A stretch of 64,000 bases of DNA from Tritrichomonas musculus (lineage: Eukaryota > Parabasalia > Tritrichomonadida > Tritrichomonadidae). The position numbers and the translations under genes were made by a program. The stretch spans positions 1,984,001 through 2,048,000 of the forward strand of contig JAPFFF010000012.1 in assembly GCA_039105265.1 (NCBI GenBank), read 5' to 3'. The notes below the pieces were generated by a model that saw nothing but the letters and a program-made list of their open reading frames with translations, was not told where the DNA came from and did no database searches. Positions 28,443 to 37,034 of the stretch are shown piece by piece (positions within the stretch are counted from its first letter, which is position 1; each line of letters opens with the position of its first letter).

Positions 28443-28495
28443 TTAATGCGCATTACTGAGCATTACTGAGCATACTGAGCATTAATGCGCATTAA
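28443..28495. repeat. palindromes and iteron-like direct repeats
   Basis: TTAATGCGCATTA at 28443-28455 and the perfect palindrome TTAATGCGCATTAA at 28482-28495 bracket three direct copies of CATTACTGAG or CATACTGAG (28451-28479). The right palindrome includes the stop codon of the minus-strand gene. It may be a transcription end, a protein-binding array or an origin-like iteron cluster; the sequence alone does not decide. Confidence 0.7.
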
Positions 28496-29027
28496 CAATT
28501 TTTTGATTTCTTTTGAAATACCAAGTTTTTTGAGAACCAAATCTTACCAATCTTTTATTTTTAAAATTTTCTTTGACCTCCCTTAATTTTCCAAAACCTT
28601 TTTTTGAAATAGTAGTATGGAAAAATATATTATATAAATTTACTATTTCGTCCGATGGATATTCTCTTTTTTCAAGAATTTTCAAAAAGTTCCCGAAATC
28701 ATCTCGGTCATGATAACTTTTTCCAAATTCATCTTGCGGGTTTGGAGGTCTTGGATTTCCATGACGGTTTGGATTTGCTGGATGTTCTTCTAATTGTTTT
28801 TCTACAATTTGATTAATTCCTGCATAAAATTCTTCTTCGTTTGGAGACGTTGATGTATTTATTGGTTGAGGTTCATTAAAATCACGGTCTATTTCCCATT
28901 CATCAATTTCATTATTGACAACAAAGTTTTGAAAACTATTATTTAAATTTTGCATGTTTGGTGATAATTGATATTGAGGTGAACCCCCAGTTGAATAGTG
29001 TAGAGGTAATTCGTTATCACTTGACAT
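28482..29027 (-). CDS. hypothetical protein with winged-helix-like end, 181 aa
   Basis: 181 residues. The first 105 are Asn/Pro/Glu-rich and probably disordered. The last 75 form a compact basic domain (KRYPSDEIVNLYNIFF-type helix replaced here by REYPSDEIVNLYNIFF, then KGFGKLREVKENFKNKRL, then SQKTWYFKR), a helix-helix-strand pattern like a winged helix. It is divergent from the SF3 helicase over about 50 bases, so a helicase partner or origin-binding role is a reasonable guess. I do not recognise the family. Confidence 0.55.
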   Translation of the reverse strand: MSSDNELPLHYSTGGSPQYQLSPNMQNLNNSFQNFVVNNEIDEWEIDRDFNEPQPINTSTSPNEEEFYAGINQIVEKQLEEHPANPNRHGNPRPPNPQDEFGKSYHDRDDFGNFLKILEKREYPSDEIVNLYNIFFHTTISKKGFGKLREVKENFKNKRLVRFGSQKTWYFKRNQKIVNAH

Positions 29028-29043
29028 TAATTAAAAAATGAAT

Positions 29044-29056
29044 AACGGTTTCGACA
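29044..29056. promoter_or_regulatory. shared divergent promoter of the helicase gene
   Basis: AACGGTTTCGACA followed by GTCACTTTTATTTTTG before the helicase ATG at 29078, and TTCATTTTTTAATT on the opposite side before the minus-strand ATG. Confidence 0.6.
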
Positions 29057-29077
29057 GTCACTTTTATTTTTGTATCG

Positions 29078-30778
29078 ATGAATCAACCAACCTTCCTCTC
29101 TGATGATTTCTTAATTCCAGAAGCTAGACAAATGGAAAATATAAATGAGAATGTCTTTCCTCAATATCAAGGTCAAGAGTTTCATGATCGTGATTTTCAA
29201 ATAAATACAAATCTCATTCAATTGTTTCCTGATGATGTTGTTGGATTGTTAAATTTATTTGAACCAACACTTGAAAATTTAAATAATTCTATCAAATATA
29301 TCTTTCATGCTCCATATAATTCAAACCATTTGTACAATATTGTGAAAAATTGGTATCTTTCAAATCAAGAAAATTCTGAACAAGATCTTCAAGCAATTGG
29401 TAGTCAAGAAAATCATCCAGAAGTTTCAAATCATTGGATCTTCCCAATTTTGAATGCACTCTCAGAATCTCAAAGAAATGTTATTTGGGAGAAATATTTC
29501 AATAATACAATTAACCAATTTGTTCAAATTGATTTTGGTGAAGATTGTTCAATAAACTCATTTAGATATAAGAATTATGAAAGAAAATATTCTTCTACTG
29601 GAATTCGTGTTGGGGATTTCTTTACTGATTTCAAAAAAGTTTGTTGTTATATTCAACTTGACAGAATCTTCATAATTAAAAAATCAAATACGTTAGAAAT
29701 GTTAAATCCTACTCAATTTGCACCAATATTAAAACAAATTAAATTAGGGTATTCAAAAGTTAGTAAAAAGAATAAGAAAGTAATTACTGCATTTGATGTT
29801 GTTTCCTTTGGAAAGAATATGGATTTCATTACTTATGAACATATGAAATTCTTTTCCAATGATCCAAACATTTTTTCATATTTTCATTGGTATCCTTATT
29901 CAAGATTAATTCTTTGTACACAAAATGTGATTCAACCATTTTTGGATCATATTTTTAGAGTTATTGCAAATTCTAATCAAGAATTATATGATTATATCAT
30001 TAAATGGATTTCATTTATTTTTCAACATCCAGATGGTAAAACAGGTACTGCATTAGTTATTATTGGTGACCCAGGTTGTGGGAAAAATACATTTACGGAC
30101 ACTATTTGTTTATTATTAGGTGAATATTCTGATCCAAATGCAAACTTTGATAATATTACAAGCAATTTTAATTTACAAATCTTAAACAAAAAATTATTGG
30201 TATGTTCAGAAATGTTAGATTATAATCTCATTCGAAAATATCCTCAACAACATGAAAGATTAAAAACATTAATCACAGAAAGATTCACTACTATTGAAGG
30301 AAAACATATTAATACTGAATCTAAAGAAAATGTTGCCAATTTCATCTTCTTATCAAACAATCCTGCTCCTATTCGAATTGATGAACACGATAGAAGATTT
30401 ATTGTTACAAAATGTTATCCAATGGCAGGTCAAGACTATTTTACACCTTTACATAATCATATTAAGACACAAGATTTCAAAAACAATTTAATTACTTTTT
30501 TCTTGACTGTTAATTTATCTGATTTCATTCCAGCACAATTTCCTAATACCCAAGATAGAATGAATTTAATGAACTTTTCAAAACCTCCTGAAAAATTATT
30601 TATTGAGGAAAACTTACAAAAATTCAGAAATGGTTATGTAGCTTTTGAAGCCTGGACTGAATTTAAAAAATGGGCAAAAGCAAAAAATTTCAGATCCATA
30701 ACTTATCAAGAATTTCATCAAAAAATTTTACAATACTGCTCATTCAATAATAATGATAAGAAATATAGATTAAGGTAA
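29078..30778 (+). CDS. SF3-type replicative helicase (D5-like), 566 aa
   Basis: Unwinds DNA during element replication. The ATPase core shows Walker A GDPGCGKNT (residues 330-338), a Walker B-like LLVCSEML (373-380), motif C FIFLSNNPAPI (422-432) and the conserved DRRF (438-441), the order known from poxvirus D5-type and virophage SF3 helicases. The first 300 residues hold no primase motif that I can identify with certainty. The C-terminal 110 residues may be a winged-helix-like domain with KKWAKAKNFRS. The frame looks whole. SF3 helicases are not in every Polinton but are known in related virus-like elements. Confidence 0.88.
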   Translation: MNQPTFLSDDFLIPEARQMENINENVFPQYQGQEFHDRDFQINTNLIQLFPDDVVGLLNLFEPTLENLNNSIKYIFHAPYNSNHLYNIVKNWYLSNQENSEQDLQAIGSQENHPEVSNHWIFPILNALSESQRNVIWEKYFNNTINQFVQIDFGEDCSINSFRYKNYERKYSSTGIRVGDFFTDFKKVCCYIQLDRIFIIKKSNTLEMLNPTQFAPILKQIKLGYSKVSKKNKKVITAFDVVSFGKNMDFITYEHMKFFSNDPNIFSYFHWYPYSRLILCTQNVIQPFLDHIFRVIANSNQELYDYIIKWISFIFQHPDGKTGTALVIIGDPGCGKNTFTDTICLLLGEYSDPNANFDNITSNFNLQILNKKLLVCSEMLDYNLIRKYPQQHERLKTLITERFTTIEGKHINTESKENVANFIFLSNNPAPIRIDEHDRRFIVTKCYPMAGQDYFTPLHNHIKTQDFKNNLITFFLTVNLSDFIPAQFPNTQDRMNLMNFSKPPEKLFIEENLQKFRNGYVAFEAWTEFKKWAKAKNFRSITYQEFHQKILQYCSFNNNDKKYRLR

Positions 30779-30781
30779 CTT

Positions 30782-30979
30782 TTATTTATTTAATTCTTTT
30801 CTTAAAAGTTCAATTTCTTTTTCTACTTTGTCTCTTTCTCTTCGTAAATCCATTAATTTTCTAAAATCTTTATCATCATAAACCCTTTGATTACCAATAA
30901 TCCCTGCCTTTTTTTCGATGTCATTTATTTGTTCATCTAAGATATCCCATTTCTCGTAAGCTTCTTGCAATTTAGACAT
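30782..30979 (-). CDS. coiled-coil protein, 65 aa
   Basis: 65 residues of nearly pure coiled coil (LDEQINDIEKK then MDLRRERDKVEKEIELLRKEL). It ends 4 bases after the helicase stop, converging with it. The promoter region and first codons are repeated almost exactly upstream of the next gene (31018-31434), and the protein resembles part of that gene. The pair looks like a tandem duplication with one shortened copy. Confidence 0.55.
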   Translation of the reverse strand: MSKLQEAYEKWDILDEQINDIEKKAGIIGNQRVYDDKDFRKLMDLRRERDKVEKEIELLRKELNK

Positions 30980-31001
30980 GAAAACAAAAATAAAAGTGAA
31001 G

Positions 31002-31015
31002 TGTCAAAACTGCTT
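31002..31015 (-). promoter_or_regulatory. variant promoter motif, copy 1
   Basis: TGTCAAAACTGCTT, with CTGC in place of CCGT. Toward the gene it reads AAGCAGTTTTGACACTTCACTTTTATTTTTGTTTTCATG. The same bases recur at 31457-31470. Confidence 0.58.
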
Positions 31016-31017
31016 TT

Positions 31018-31434
31018 TTATTTAATTTCTCTTAAAAGTTCTTGAAATTCATTTAGTAATTGGTTATATTCTTGTCGTTCTTCAGGAGTCAAAGCTGGAT
31101 ATTTTGATTCCAGTCTGCCAATTTTTTCCCCAATTTCGAAGGCTTTTTGACAATTAACTCGCATTTGTTCGCTTCTTTTGATATCGGAAATGAAACTATT
31201 CATTGCTTCTATTTGATTCCAGAGTTTTTCTTTTTCTCTTCGTAATCGGTCCAATTCTTCTTGGTCTTCCTGAGACAATTTGGATTCATCATAATTAATA
31301 ATTGCATCCTCATCTGTGTAAGATGGAGCCTTCGTTTGAATTTTCCATATTTGCTTGCATGTTTCCAATTTTTCTTTTCGAAGACTCTCCAATTTTTCTT
31401 CCAATTCTTTGATAGGTATTTCAATCGCAGACAT
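31018..31434 (-). CDS. coiled-coil protein, 138 aa
   Basis: 138 residues in two coiled-coil stretches (about 5-30 and 55-138), separated by a Pro/Tyr/Asp linker. Rich in Glu, Lys, Leu and Arg, without membrane segments. Central LDRLRREKEKLWNQIEAM resembles the core of the 65-aa neighbour. Promoter is the variant motif at 31457. Function unknown. Confidence 0.55.
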   Translation of the reverse strand: MSAIEIPIKELEEKLESLRKEKLETCKQIWKIQTKAPSYTDEDAIINYDESKLSQEDQEELDRLRREKEKLWNQIEAMNSFISDIKRSEQMRVNCQKAFEIGEKIGRLESKYPALTPEERQEYNQLLNEFQELLREIK

Positions 31435-31456
31435 GAAAACAAAAATAAAAGTGAAG

Positions 31457-31470
31457 TGTCAAAACTGCTT
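31457..31470 (-). promoter_or_regulatory. variant promoter motif, copy 2
   Basis: TGTCAAAACTGCTT in the same context as 31002-31015. The identity extends about 45 bases, from the CAT of the start codon through TTTTTTATTTAA. Confidence 0.58.
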
Positions 31471-31506
31471 TTTTATTTAAAGTTCTTCAATTCTTGCTTC
31501 AGCAAT

Positions 31507-31788
31507 TTACTTTTTCAAGATTTGTATTTCCAGGTTAATTATTTCAGCTTCCAATCGAAATTCATCATCTTTCTTTTTGATTTGGTCTTTCGTTGGATAA
31601 ACTTTAGGATTATCAGAAACTGCTCCCATTGATCCAGATGTTTCTCTTTTTTCTCTTTCTTCTCTTTCTTCTCTTTCACGAACTTCATCCCAAAACTTTT
31701 TGAATTCATTATTATTATCTTCTTTTTGTTTCAGTACCATTTTCAATTTTATTTCCAATTGTTTAGAGACAAGTGCACTTTCTGACAT
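31507..31788 (-). CDS. coiled-coil protein, 93 aa
   Basis: Start chosen at MSESALVS (31788) since the longer frame enters the promoter. Heptads in the first 45 residues, then a run of Glu-Arg repeats (REREEREEREKRE) and a short Gly/Ser linker, then a second helix ending ILKK. The Glu-Arg run could form a single alpha-helix. Divergent from the integrase gene across 58 bases. Confidence 0.55.
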   Translation of the reverse strand: MSESALVSKQLEIKLKMVLKQKEDNNNEFKKFWDEVREREEREEREKRETSGSMGAVSDNPKVYPTKDQIKKKDDEFRLEAEIINLEIQILKK

Positions 31789-31816
31789 TATCAAGAAAAC
31801 AAATAACATTATGGTC

Positions 31817-31829
31817 TGTCAAAACCGCT
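31817..31829. promoter_or_regulatory. shared divergent promoter of the integrase gene
   Basis: TGTCAAAACCGCT between the coiled-coil gene (minus) and the integrase (plus). It matches the polymerase promoter in its TGGTCTGTCAAAACCG context, a 16-base match with 23944-23959. Confidence 0.6.
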
Positions 31830-31845
31830 CTTTATTGAAATTTAA

Positions 31846-33237
31846 ATGTTATCGACAGAAGGTGAAAAATTAATGAATTATTTAGAAAAGAAAGCTTATC
31901 AAAAGAAATTAATAATGCCAAATGAAGCTAGAAATTATAAAGGATATCAAAAAGATTTTGTAACTGATGATGAATTTGAACAAATTTATAATGCTTATTC
32001 AGAATTTCGAAAAGTATTATCTGAATCATTACCTGTAATCACAGATGAAAAAATTCCTGATGATGAATTAAGTTTTGAAGAAAAAATTGAGAACCATGTA
32101 ATTAATAATTTACATAATGAAAATATTCGTACTTTTCCTGAATTTGAAAAATTGACCTCTGGATGGAAAAAAAAAGGTAAAGATAAATATACTATGGAAG
32201 AATGGTATGAAATATATATTACAAAAATTATGGAACAACCAGGAATGATAGTTGAATTCAAAGGTAAAACAAATGTACCTGATATTGCATTTAGAAATAA
32301 AAATAAAAGACATGTATTATTAAAACAATTTGAAAAAGTTATTGAGCCAAATTATGTTTCTGAAGATGATTATGTTCAAAAGAAACAATTTCCAACTAAT
32401 AAGAATAAAAAATATTATTTACATAAATTATGTGAACCTGGTACTTATTTAATTGATATTATGTTTGAAAAAAATGTTGGGTACTTAATTTGTATAGAAG
32501 CCAATAGTCGATATTTATATGCAATTCCTTTAGGTAGAGAATGTTTTGGTGATATAAATAAAATTATGACTGCTGGACAAAAAACATCTATTTCAATAAC
32601 AAAAGCTTTAAATACTTTATTTCAACAAGGAATGAAACCTAAAATATTGACCGGAGATGGTGAAAAAGGTTTTTGTTCTGAAGAAACAATAAATTTTTTA
32701 AACTCAAATGGAATTAAATGGGAACCTGTTGATAGAATGGATGATTATCATTATCCATCATTTTTACGAAAACCAGGTGAAAAACAAACAACTAGCCCAT
32801 TACATTCTTCATTAGGTATAGTTGATAGAATTATTAGAACTTTGAGAGATATGGCTTTTGAAGTTCAACGAGAAATCTCCCCTGAAATATTAAAAGAATT
32901 AGTTGTTCAATATAATAATGCCCCACACTTAACTTTGTCAAAATATGCAGGTATGAATGTTTCCCTTAGTCAAATGCAAAATAATTCTGATTTATATACT
33001 TTTATTTGTAGACGTATTTCTCAAGCTAATTATAATGTTTCTGCTCAAAAAGGTTATAATTTAAAAGAAAACCAAGAAGTAATTGTATATAATAATAAAG
33101 ACACTCTTAAAAAAAGACGATCAATAACTCAACCTGGTAGATTTTTTGTAAAAGGTTTTCAAAATGGTAAATATTTAATACAAGATCTTAAAGGAAATAC
33201 TCAAATATTACCTCGTTATAGATTAGATCCTATTTGA
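31846..33237 (+). CDS. Polinton DDE integrase, 463 aa
   Basis: Inserts the element into host DNA by the retroviral-type integrase mechanism. The catalytic core (about residues 195-345) shows YLIDIMFEKNVGYLICIEANSR around Asp 204, ILTGDGEKGF with Asp 271, and the SSLGIVDRIIRTLRDM helix that carries the third acidic position. The N-terminal 190 residues are helical and charged. The C-terminal 70 residues form a small beta domain (EVIVYNN to LPRYRLDPI) in the place where Polinton integrases often have a chromo- or SH3-like module. The frame looks whole. The ATG at 31846 lies 16 bases after the shared promoter motif. Confidence 0.92.
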   Translation: MLSTEGEKLMNYLEKKAYQKKLIMPNEARNYKGYQKDFVTDDEFEQIYNAYSEFRKVLSESLPVITDEKIPDDELSFEEKIENHVINNLHNENIRTFPEFEKLTSGWKKKGKDKYTMEEWYEIYITKIMEQPGMIVEFKGKTNVPDIAFRNKNKRHVLLKQFEKVIEPNYVSEDDYVQKKQFPTNKNKKYYLHKLCEPGTYLIDIMFEKNVGYLICIEANSRYLYAIPLGRECFGDINKIMTAGQKTSISITKALNTLFQQGMKPKILTGDGEKGFCSEETINFLNSNGIKWEPVDRMDDYHYPSFLRKPGEKQTTSPLHSSLGIVDRIIRTLRDMAFEVQREISPEILKELVVQYNNAPHLTLSKYAGMNVSLSQMQNNSDLYTFICRRISQANYNVSAQKGYNLKENQEVIVYNNKDTLKKRRSITQPGRFFVKGFQNGKYLIQDLKGNTQILPRYRLDPI

Positions 33238-33599
33238 ATTGTCAGAAAATGCAATAAAAGGGTGTCAAAAAATGTATTTTTAAAATTTTTAATATTATCC
33301 TTTTATATTATAATATTATTTATATTATTAATAATAAAGATTATATTTATTAAAATATTCCTAAAAGGTTCAATAATTTTCAAGATATTTTTGAGACAAA
33401 TTGTTTACCCCCTATTCAATTTTTCATCCATTGAATTTTTAAAAATTTGAAATACATATATCTTGGAAAATAATGAACCTTTTTCTAAGATTTTGATATT
33501 TTTAAGGTTTTCAAGGGCGTAGAATTCAAATATCACAATTAGAAATCTTAAAAAAGAATTGTCAAAAAATGCAGTAAATTGAATTGTTTATTTAATTAA
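33238..33599. other. gene-free spacer with direct repeats
   Basis: Very AT-rich. GAATTGTCAGAAAATGCAATAAA (33236-33258) is nearly repeated as GAATTGTCAAAAAATGCAGTAAA (33556-33578) at the two edges, next to two convergent gene ends. It may be a duplicated 3-prime processing signal or the footprint of a small insertion. No gene is seen inside. Confidence 0.5.
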
Positions 33600-33878
33600 T
33601 TATTTCCTTTCGTTCCAGCGTTTGAGATTTTTCAAACCTGTCTTTAATTCTTCAATGAAGAAGCATTCAAGTTCGTTAGCTTTTTCTTCATTTGTGCTAT
33701 CTCCATCATTCATTATCACACGAACATCATCGATGTGATTCATATTGGTTGCAGCTTCTTGGAGCATATATGCCATTTTTTCTCTTTGATCAAGATCATC
33801 GGAAATAGTTCTCCATTCATGAACACTATCAAGAGCTTCGACAACTTCGAGTAAGTGTTGGATCGTGCGGGCTTCCAT
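33600..33878 (-). CDS. helical protein, 92 aa
   Basis: Start placed at 33878 (MEARTIQH) because the leader upstream matches the promoter-type region with TCATCACATCATTTTT. 92 residues, helical and acidic, with MLQEAATNMNHIDDVR in the middle and a basic tail (NLKRWNERK). No membrane segment. Divergent from 33966. Function unknown. Confidence 0.5.
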   Translation of the reverse strand: MEARTIQHLLEVVEALDSVHEWRTISDDLDQREKMAYMLQEAATNMNHIDDVRVIMNDGDSTNEEKANELECFFIEELKTGLKNLKRWNERK

Positions 33879-33965
33879 GCTTGTATAAAAATGATGTGAT
33901 GACCTCACGAGAAAAAATTAGATTTTTTGGTTAACGGTCGCCTAGTGAAAAAGTTCATTTTTTTA

Positions 33966-34361
33966 ATGTCGGACAAACAAAGTGTACCTGAACAAAATGA
34001 AATTAAAGATGATATTCCAGCTATGTCTGCAAAAGACATGAAAAATATTAAAAAGACAGAAGCTTGGAAAGTACTCAAAAAGAGATATGGGAAAAATGTT
34101 TCAATCGAAAAATTGCTTTCTGTTGCTCATGTTATGAGACAATTAATGCAACATAACTTAAAAATCATCATCCCTGGTTTCTCACGTGAAGAACAACGGA
34201 AAAAAGATTGTTTGATTAAATGGTTTGATACTCATATCGAATTCATTCAACAATTTTTGTCACCTGGAATGATGATTGGTTACGATCAAGGATATTATGT
34301 TCCTATATCAAAAGAAAAAGCAAAAGAAATAGCAAAAGAAAAAGCAAAAGAAGATAAATAA
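33966..34361 (+). CDS. basic helical protein, 131 aa
   Basis: 131 residues from MSDKQSVP at 33966; the longer frame crosses the promoter region GGTTAACGGTCGCC. The middle is a compact helical domain (KKTEAWKVLKKRYGKNVSIEKLLSV) and the end is a simple repeat of EKAKEIAKEKAKE. Composition suggests nucleic-acid or protein binding. Function unknown. Confidence 0.5.
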   Translation: MSDKQSVPEQNEIKDDIPAMSAKDMKNIKKTEAWKVLKKRYGKNVSIEKLLSVAHVMRQLMQHNLKIIIPGFSREEQRKKDCLIKWFDTHIEFIQQFLSPGMMIGYDQGYYVPISKEKAKEIAKEKAKEDK

Positions 34362-34454
34362 ATAAAAAAGTTAATTTTTTAAATTAAAGGTTTATTAGAA
34401 ACCTAAATCTTGTTGAGAGTAATTTTTATACCGACCTCTCAATAATCGGAATTT

Positions 34455-36422
34455 TTATTTTTCGTCAACTTCTTGAACGTTAGGTGGAACTGGTTCAGTG
34501 TGTAGATCTTGACGTTCAACTGAGGTGAGGAAATTGTCAATGTGGAATTTGAACCAGGGTACGTTTGGTGTTTTCCTTTGAAATTCAGCAATTCTTGCGT
34601 GAACGACTTCATTTGCCAAATTCTCTTCCCCATGGAATCGCTTTTTGAAGAATTCGAACAATTCATTTCTTAGCTGATTTTCTTTTTGAGCTTTTTGATC
34701 GGATGTGAATTCTTGTATATTTCCCCATTTGTGAGTTTGAGGTAATTCTCGCCAATTTTCTGGTGGAGGTGGAAGTTGTGGTGGTGGTGGGAGGTCTTGT
34801 AATTTTTTATAAATATCTGCTTTTAATTTGTTAGGATCGGCATTCATTCTTGCCCAGTCTTCTTTGCTCATTCCTGGTGGTGGCAATACTAGTGAGCCGT
34901 TCTCCGTCTGTAAATCAAAAAGAACATTTTTGGTTACTTCTCTGGAAATTTGTTTATCGATTTGTTGAGTATAGAGGTCTTCAAGATTTGACCATCTTTC
35001 TTTTTCATCATCATTGAGTAACTCATCAGGGAAAATTCTTGATGCTTTTCGATTTCCTGTCATTTTGGCATTCAATCTTTTTTGTACTTCATCATTAATT
35101 TCTTCCAAATCCTTTTCGGGAAATAGTTTTTGGAATTTTCTGACGGTGGTTATGATGAGATTTTCTTTGCTTTCTTCTTCTTTATCTTTTTTAGGTTTTG
35201 GTTGATCCTTTTCATCTTTTTGAGGCAATTTGTTTAAGATTTCGAGAACTTCGTCAACATCTTTATCAACATCATCAGAATCTTCTTGGATTTCTATAAT
35301 TGATTGAATTTCCTTGGTTGCTGATTCCCATTTTTTCAATTCTTCACTGCTCAATAATTCCTTTGAGAAGATTTCTCTTGCTGTCTTTTTACCGTCATAC
35401 ATTTTGTTAAACAATCTGCTATCTGCATCGGCCATTGCCTCTTCTCTTGACATTTTTGGATTTATTCTTTGTAATATGTCTGCTGTTGATGAAATGAGAT
35501 ACTCTTTTGCATTTTCTTCTTCCTGACGCTCTTCTTCCATTTTTTGTGCATATTTTACATTTTCTTCTTCCGTGAGCAATTCAATCAAAGGTGGGACATG
35601 TTCGAGGTATTTGTGCTCTTCCATAACAGTAACAATTCTTTCACGTGCATGTGCATATGCATCAGCGAATGGTGGCAAAGGATAAATTTTTCTATACGCA
35701 ATTGTTAATTCTGAAATTGCGTTTTGTTGCTCTTTTGATAATTCTGGATGGTCTCCTTCTATGATTTCATTCATTTCATCAATATTTTTTGGATCATCAG
35801 GTGTTAATTCCCCTAAAACAGCTTTATTGTTTGTGTATTCTGAGCGGTATTGGTCTAAATATTGATACATTAAAAACTTTATTACATCGAATGGCAAGCC
35901 ATCTCTATTATTTTGTCTGTAATCGAATTTCTTTTGGATGTGTTTTGCCATTTTTGGCTTTTTGAGATCTGCTAATTTTTTTTCCAAATCATCCCACCAT
36001 GTAGCACACTGAATTGTAATTGTGTCATCATTTGGTTTATCGTCGTCGATGAACAAATGTAATGCTTGTTTTTCGCCTTTTGCATATAATTCGTCTCCTA
36101 ATAAATATGCAGCAAGGAGACACTTTTGATCTTGATCTAAAGAATTCCATAACTTATTTGCATTTAGCCAGTTGAGTTGCTCTTTTGGTGTATCTAGCCC
36201 TTTTTCTCGAAATTCTTGTATTTGTTTGTAGGAGAGTTTTGTTGGTAAACGTTTGTATGGGTGATATTTTATATGAGTCAAATCAATTTCTTTTTCTTCT
36301 TCTTCTTCAGCTTCTGCTTCGGCTTTTGCAATTTCGTGCAGGTATTGCATTTTTGTTATTTCTTCAACTTCAGGTTTCTTTTGCTGAGTGTTGCTGTTGT
36401 TGCTGTTGTCGCTGTTAGACAT
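34455..36422 (-). CDS. large charged helical protein, 655 aa
   Basis: Start taken at 36422 (MSNSDNSNNSN), just inside the promoter-type segment. The first 40 residues are Ser/Asn then Glu-rich. Thereafter the protein is helical and highly charged with many Lys/Glu/Asp, a Trp-containing core (around residues 100-175: NKLWNSLDQDQK, CATWWDDLEKKL), repeated motifs of the form RINPKMSREEAMADADSRLFNKM and KLFPEKDLEEINDEVQKRLNAKM (two diverged copies), and a Pro-rich segment near the end (LPPPPQLPPPPENW). No catalytic motif is recognised. It could be a scaffold or terminal-protein-like factor. The terminal-protein idea is speculation. Confidence 0.5.
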   Translation of the reverse strand: MSNSDNSNNSNTQQKKPEVEEITKMQYLHEIAKAEAEAEEEEEKEIDLTHIKYHPYKRLPTKLSYKQIQEFREKGLDTPKEQLNWLNANKLWNSLDQDQKCLLAAYLLGDELYAKGEKQALHLFIDDDKPNDDTITIQCATWWDDLEKKLADLKKPKMAKHIQKKFDYRQNNRDGLPFDVIKFLMYQYLDQYRSEYTNNKAVLGELTPDDPKNIDEMNEIIEGDHPELSKEQQNAISELTIAYRKIYPLPPFADAYAHARERIVTVMEEHKYLEHVPPLIELLTEEENVKYAQKMEEERQEEENAKEYLISSTADILQRINPKMSREEAMADADSRLFNKMYDGKKTAREIFSKELLSSEELKKWESATKEIQSIIEIQEDSDDVDKDVDEVLEILNKLPQKDEKDQPKPKKDKEEESKENLIITTVRKFQKLFPEKDLEEINDEVQKRLNAKMTGNRKASRIFPDELLNDDEKERWSNLEDLYTQQIDKQISREVTKNVLFDLQTENGSLVLPPPGMSKEDWARMNADPNKLKADIYKKLQDLPPPPQLPPPPENWRELPQTHKWGNIQEFTSDQKAQKENQLRNELFEFFKKRFHGEENLANEVVHARIAEFQRKTPNVPWFKFHIDNFLTSVERQDLHTEPVPPNVQEVDEK

Positions 36423-36439
36423 GCTAAAAAGTGATGTGG

Positions 36440-36500
36440 TGAGGCGACGAGAAAAAATTAGATTTTCGGTAAACGGTCTCCACCCCGAAAACCCGTTAGG
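36440..36500. promoter_or_regulatory. divergent promoter-type segment
   Basis: Contains GACGAGAAAAAATTAGATTTTCGGTAAACGGTCTCC, nearly repeated at 33905-33950 (CACGAGAAAAAATTAGATTTTTTGGTTAACGGTCGCC). Both sit between divergent genes. The AACGGTC core resembles the sequences upstream of the host genes at 48081 and 59291. Confidence 0.55.
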
Positions 36501-36554
36501 TCCCTCGCTAAAAATATGATTTTTCGAGCTCACCTCATCACCTCATTTTTACTT

Positions 36555-37034
36555 ATGTCGTCCCAGCAACAGGTACCCGAAAAAGAGCAAGAAAAGCAAA
36601 AAGAGCAAGAAAAGCAAAAAGAGCAAGAAAAGCAAAAAGAGCAAGAAAGGCCAAATCCTAATATCTCAGTTACAAGCTATTTCTATAATCAAGTCGAAAA
36701 AGATCGAATCAAAAGAGGAATCGCCATATATTATATGTACCAATCATTCAAAAATCAATGTCAAGACCTCAATTTTTCACTTGATTTTGATACCGATGTA
36801 CATAAAATTGTCCTCAAAATGGATAAAGTTGTCACCGATCGTGCTGAATATGAAGCAACAAAGTCTTTCATTCAAAGAGAAGTCGATCACGATCGTTTTG
36901 AAACCAATAAATTCCCTGAAGTACCTAAAGAACCATATATTGAATGGGTTTTAACATCTGACGAATTTGAAGAAGAGGAAAAGAAAGAAGAAGAAAAAGA
37001 CGACGACAAAAAAGATCCTGATTGGAAGCCATAA
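36555..37034 (+). CDS. charged protein with KEQEKQ repeats, 159 aa
   Basis: Start at 36555 (MSSQQQVP) after an Inr-like CTCATTTTTACTT. Residues 10-35 are a perfect Lys-Glu-Gln repeat coded by AAAGAGCAAGAAAAGC units. A compact helical domain with YFYNQVEKDRIKRGIAIYYMYQSF follows, then an acidic tail of Glu/Lys/Asp. It is the last gene I can assign to the Polinton. Function unknown. Confidence 0.5.
   Translation: MSSQQQVPEKEQEKQKEQEKQKEQEKQKEQERPNPNISVTSYFYNQVEKDRIKRGIAIYYMYQSFKNQCQDLNFSLDFDTDVHKIVLKMDKVVTDRAEYEATKSFIQREVDHDRFETNKFPEVPKEPYIEWVLTSDEFEEEEKKEEEKDDDKKDPDWKP

Noticed and set aside
28443-28495. CRISPR-like array
   Set aside because: Repeats are only 9-10 bases with no spacers, and the genome is eukaryotic.
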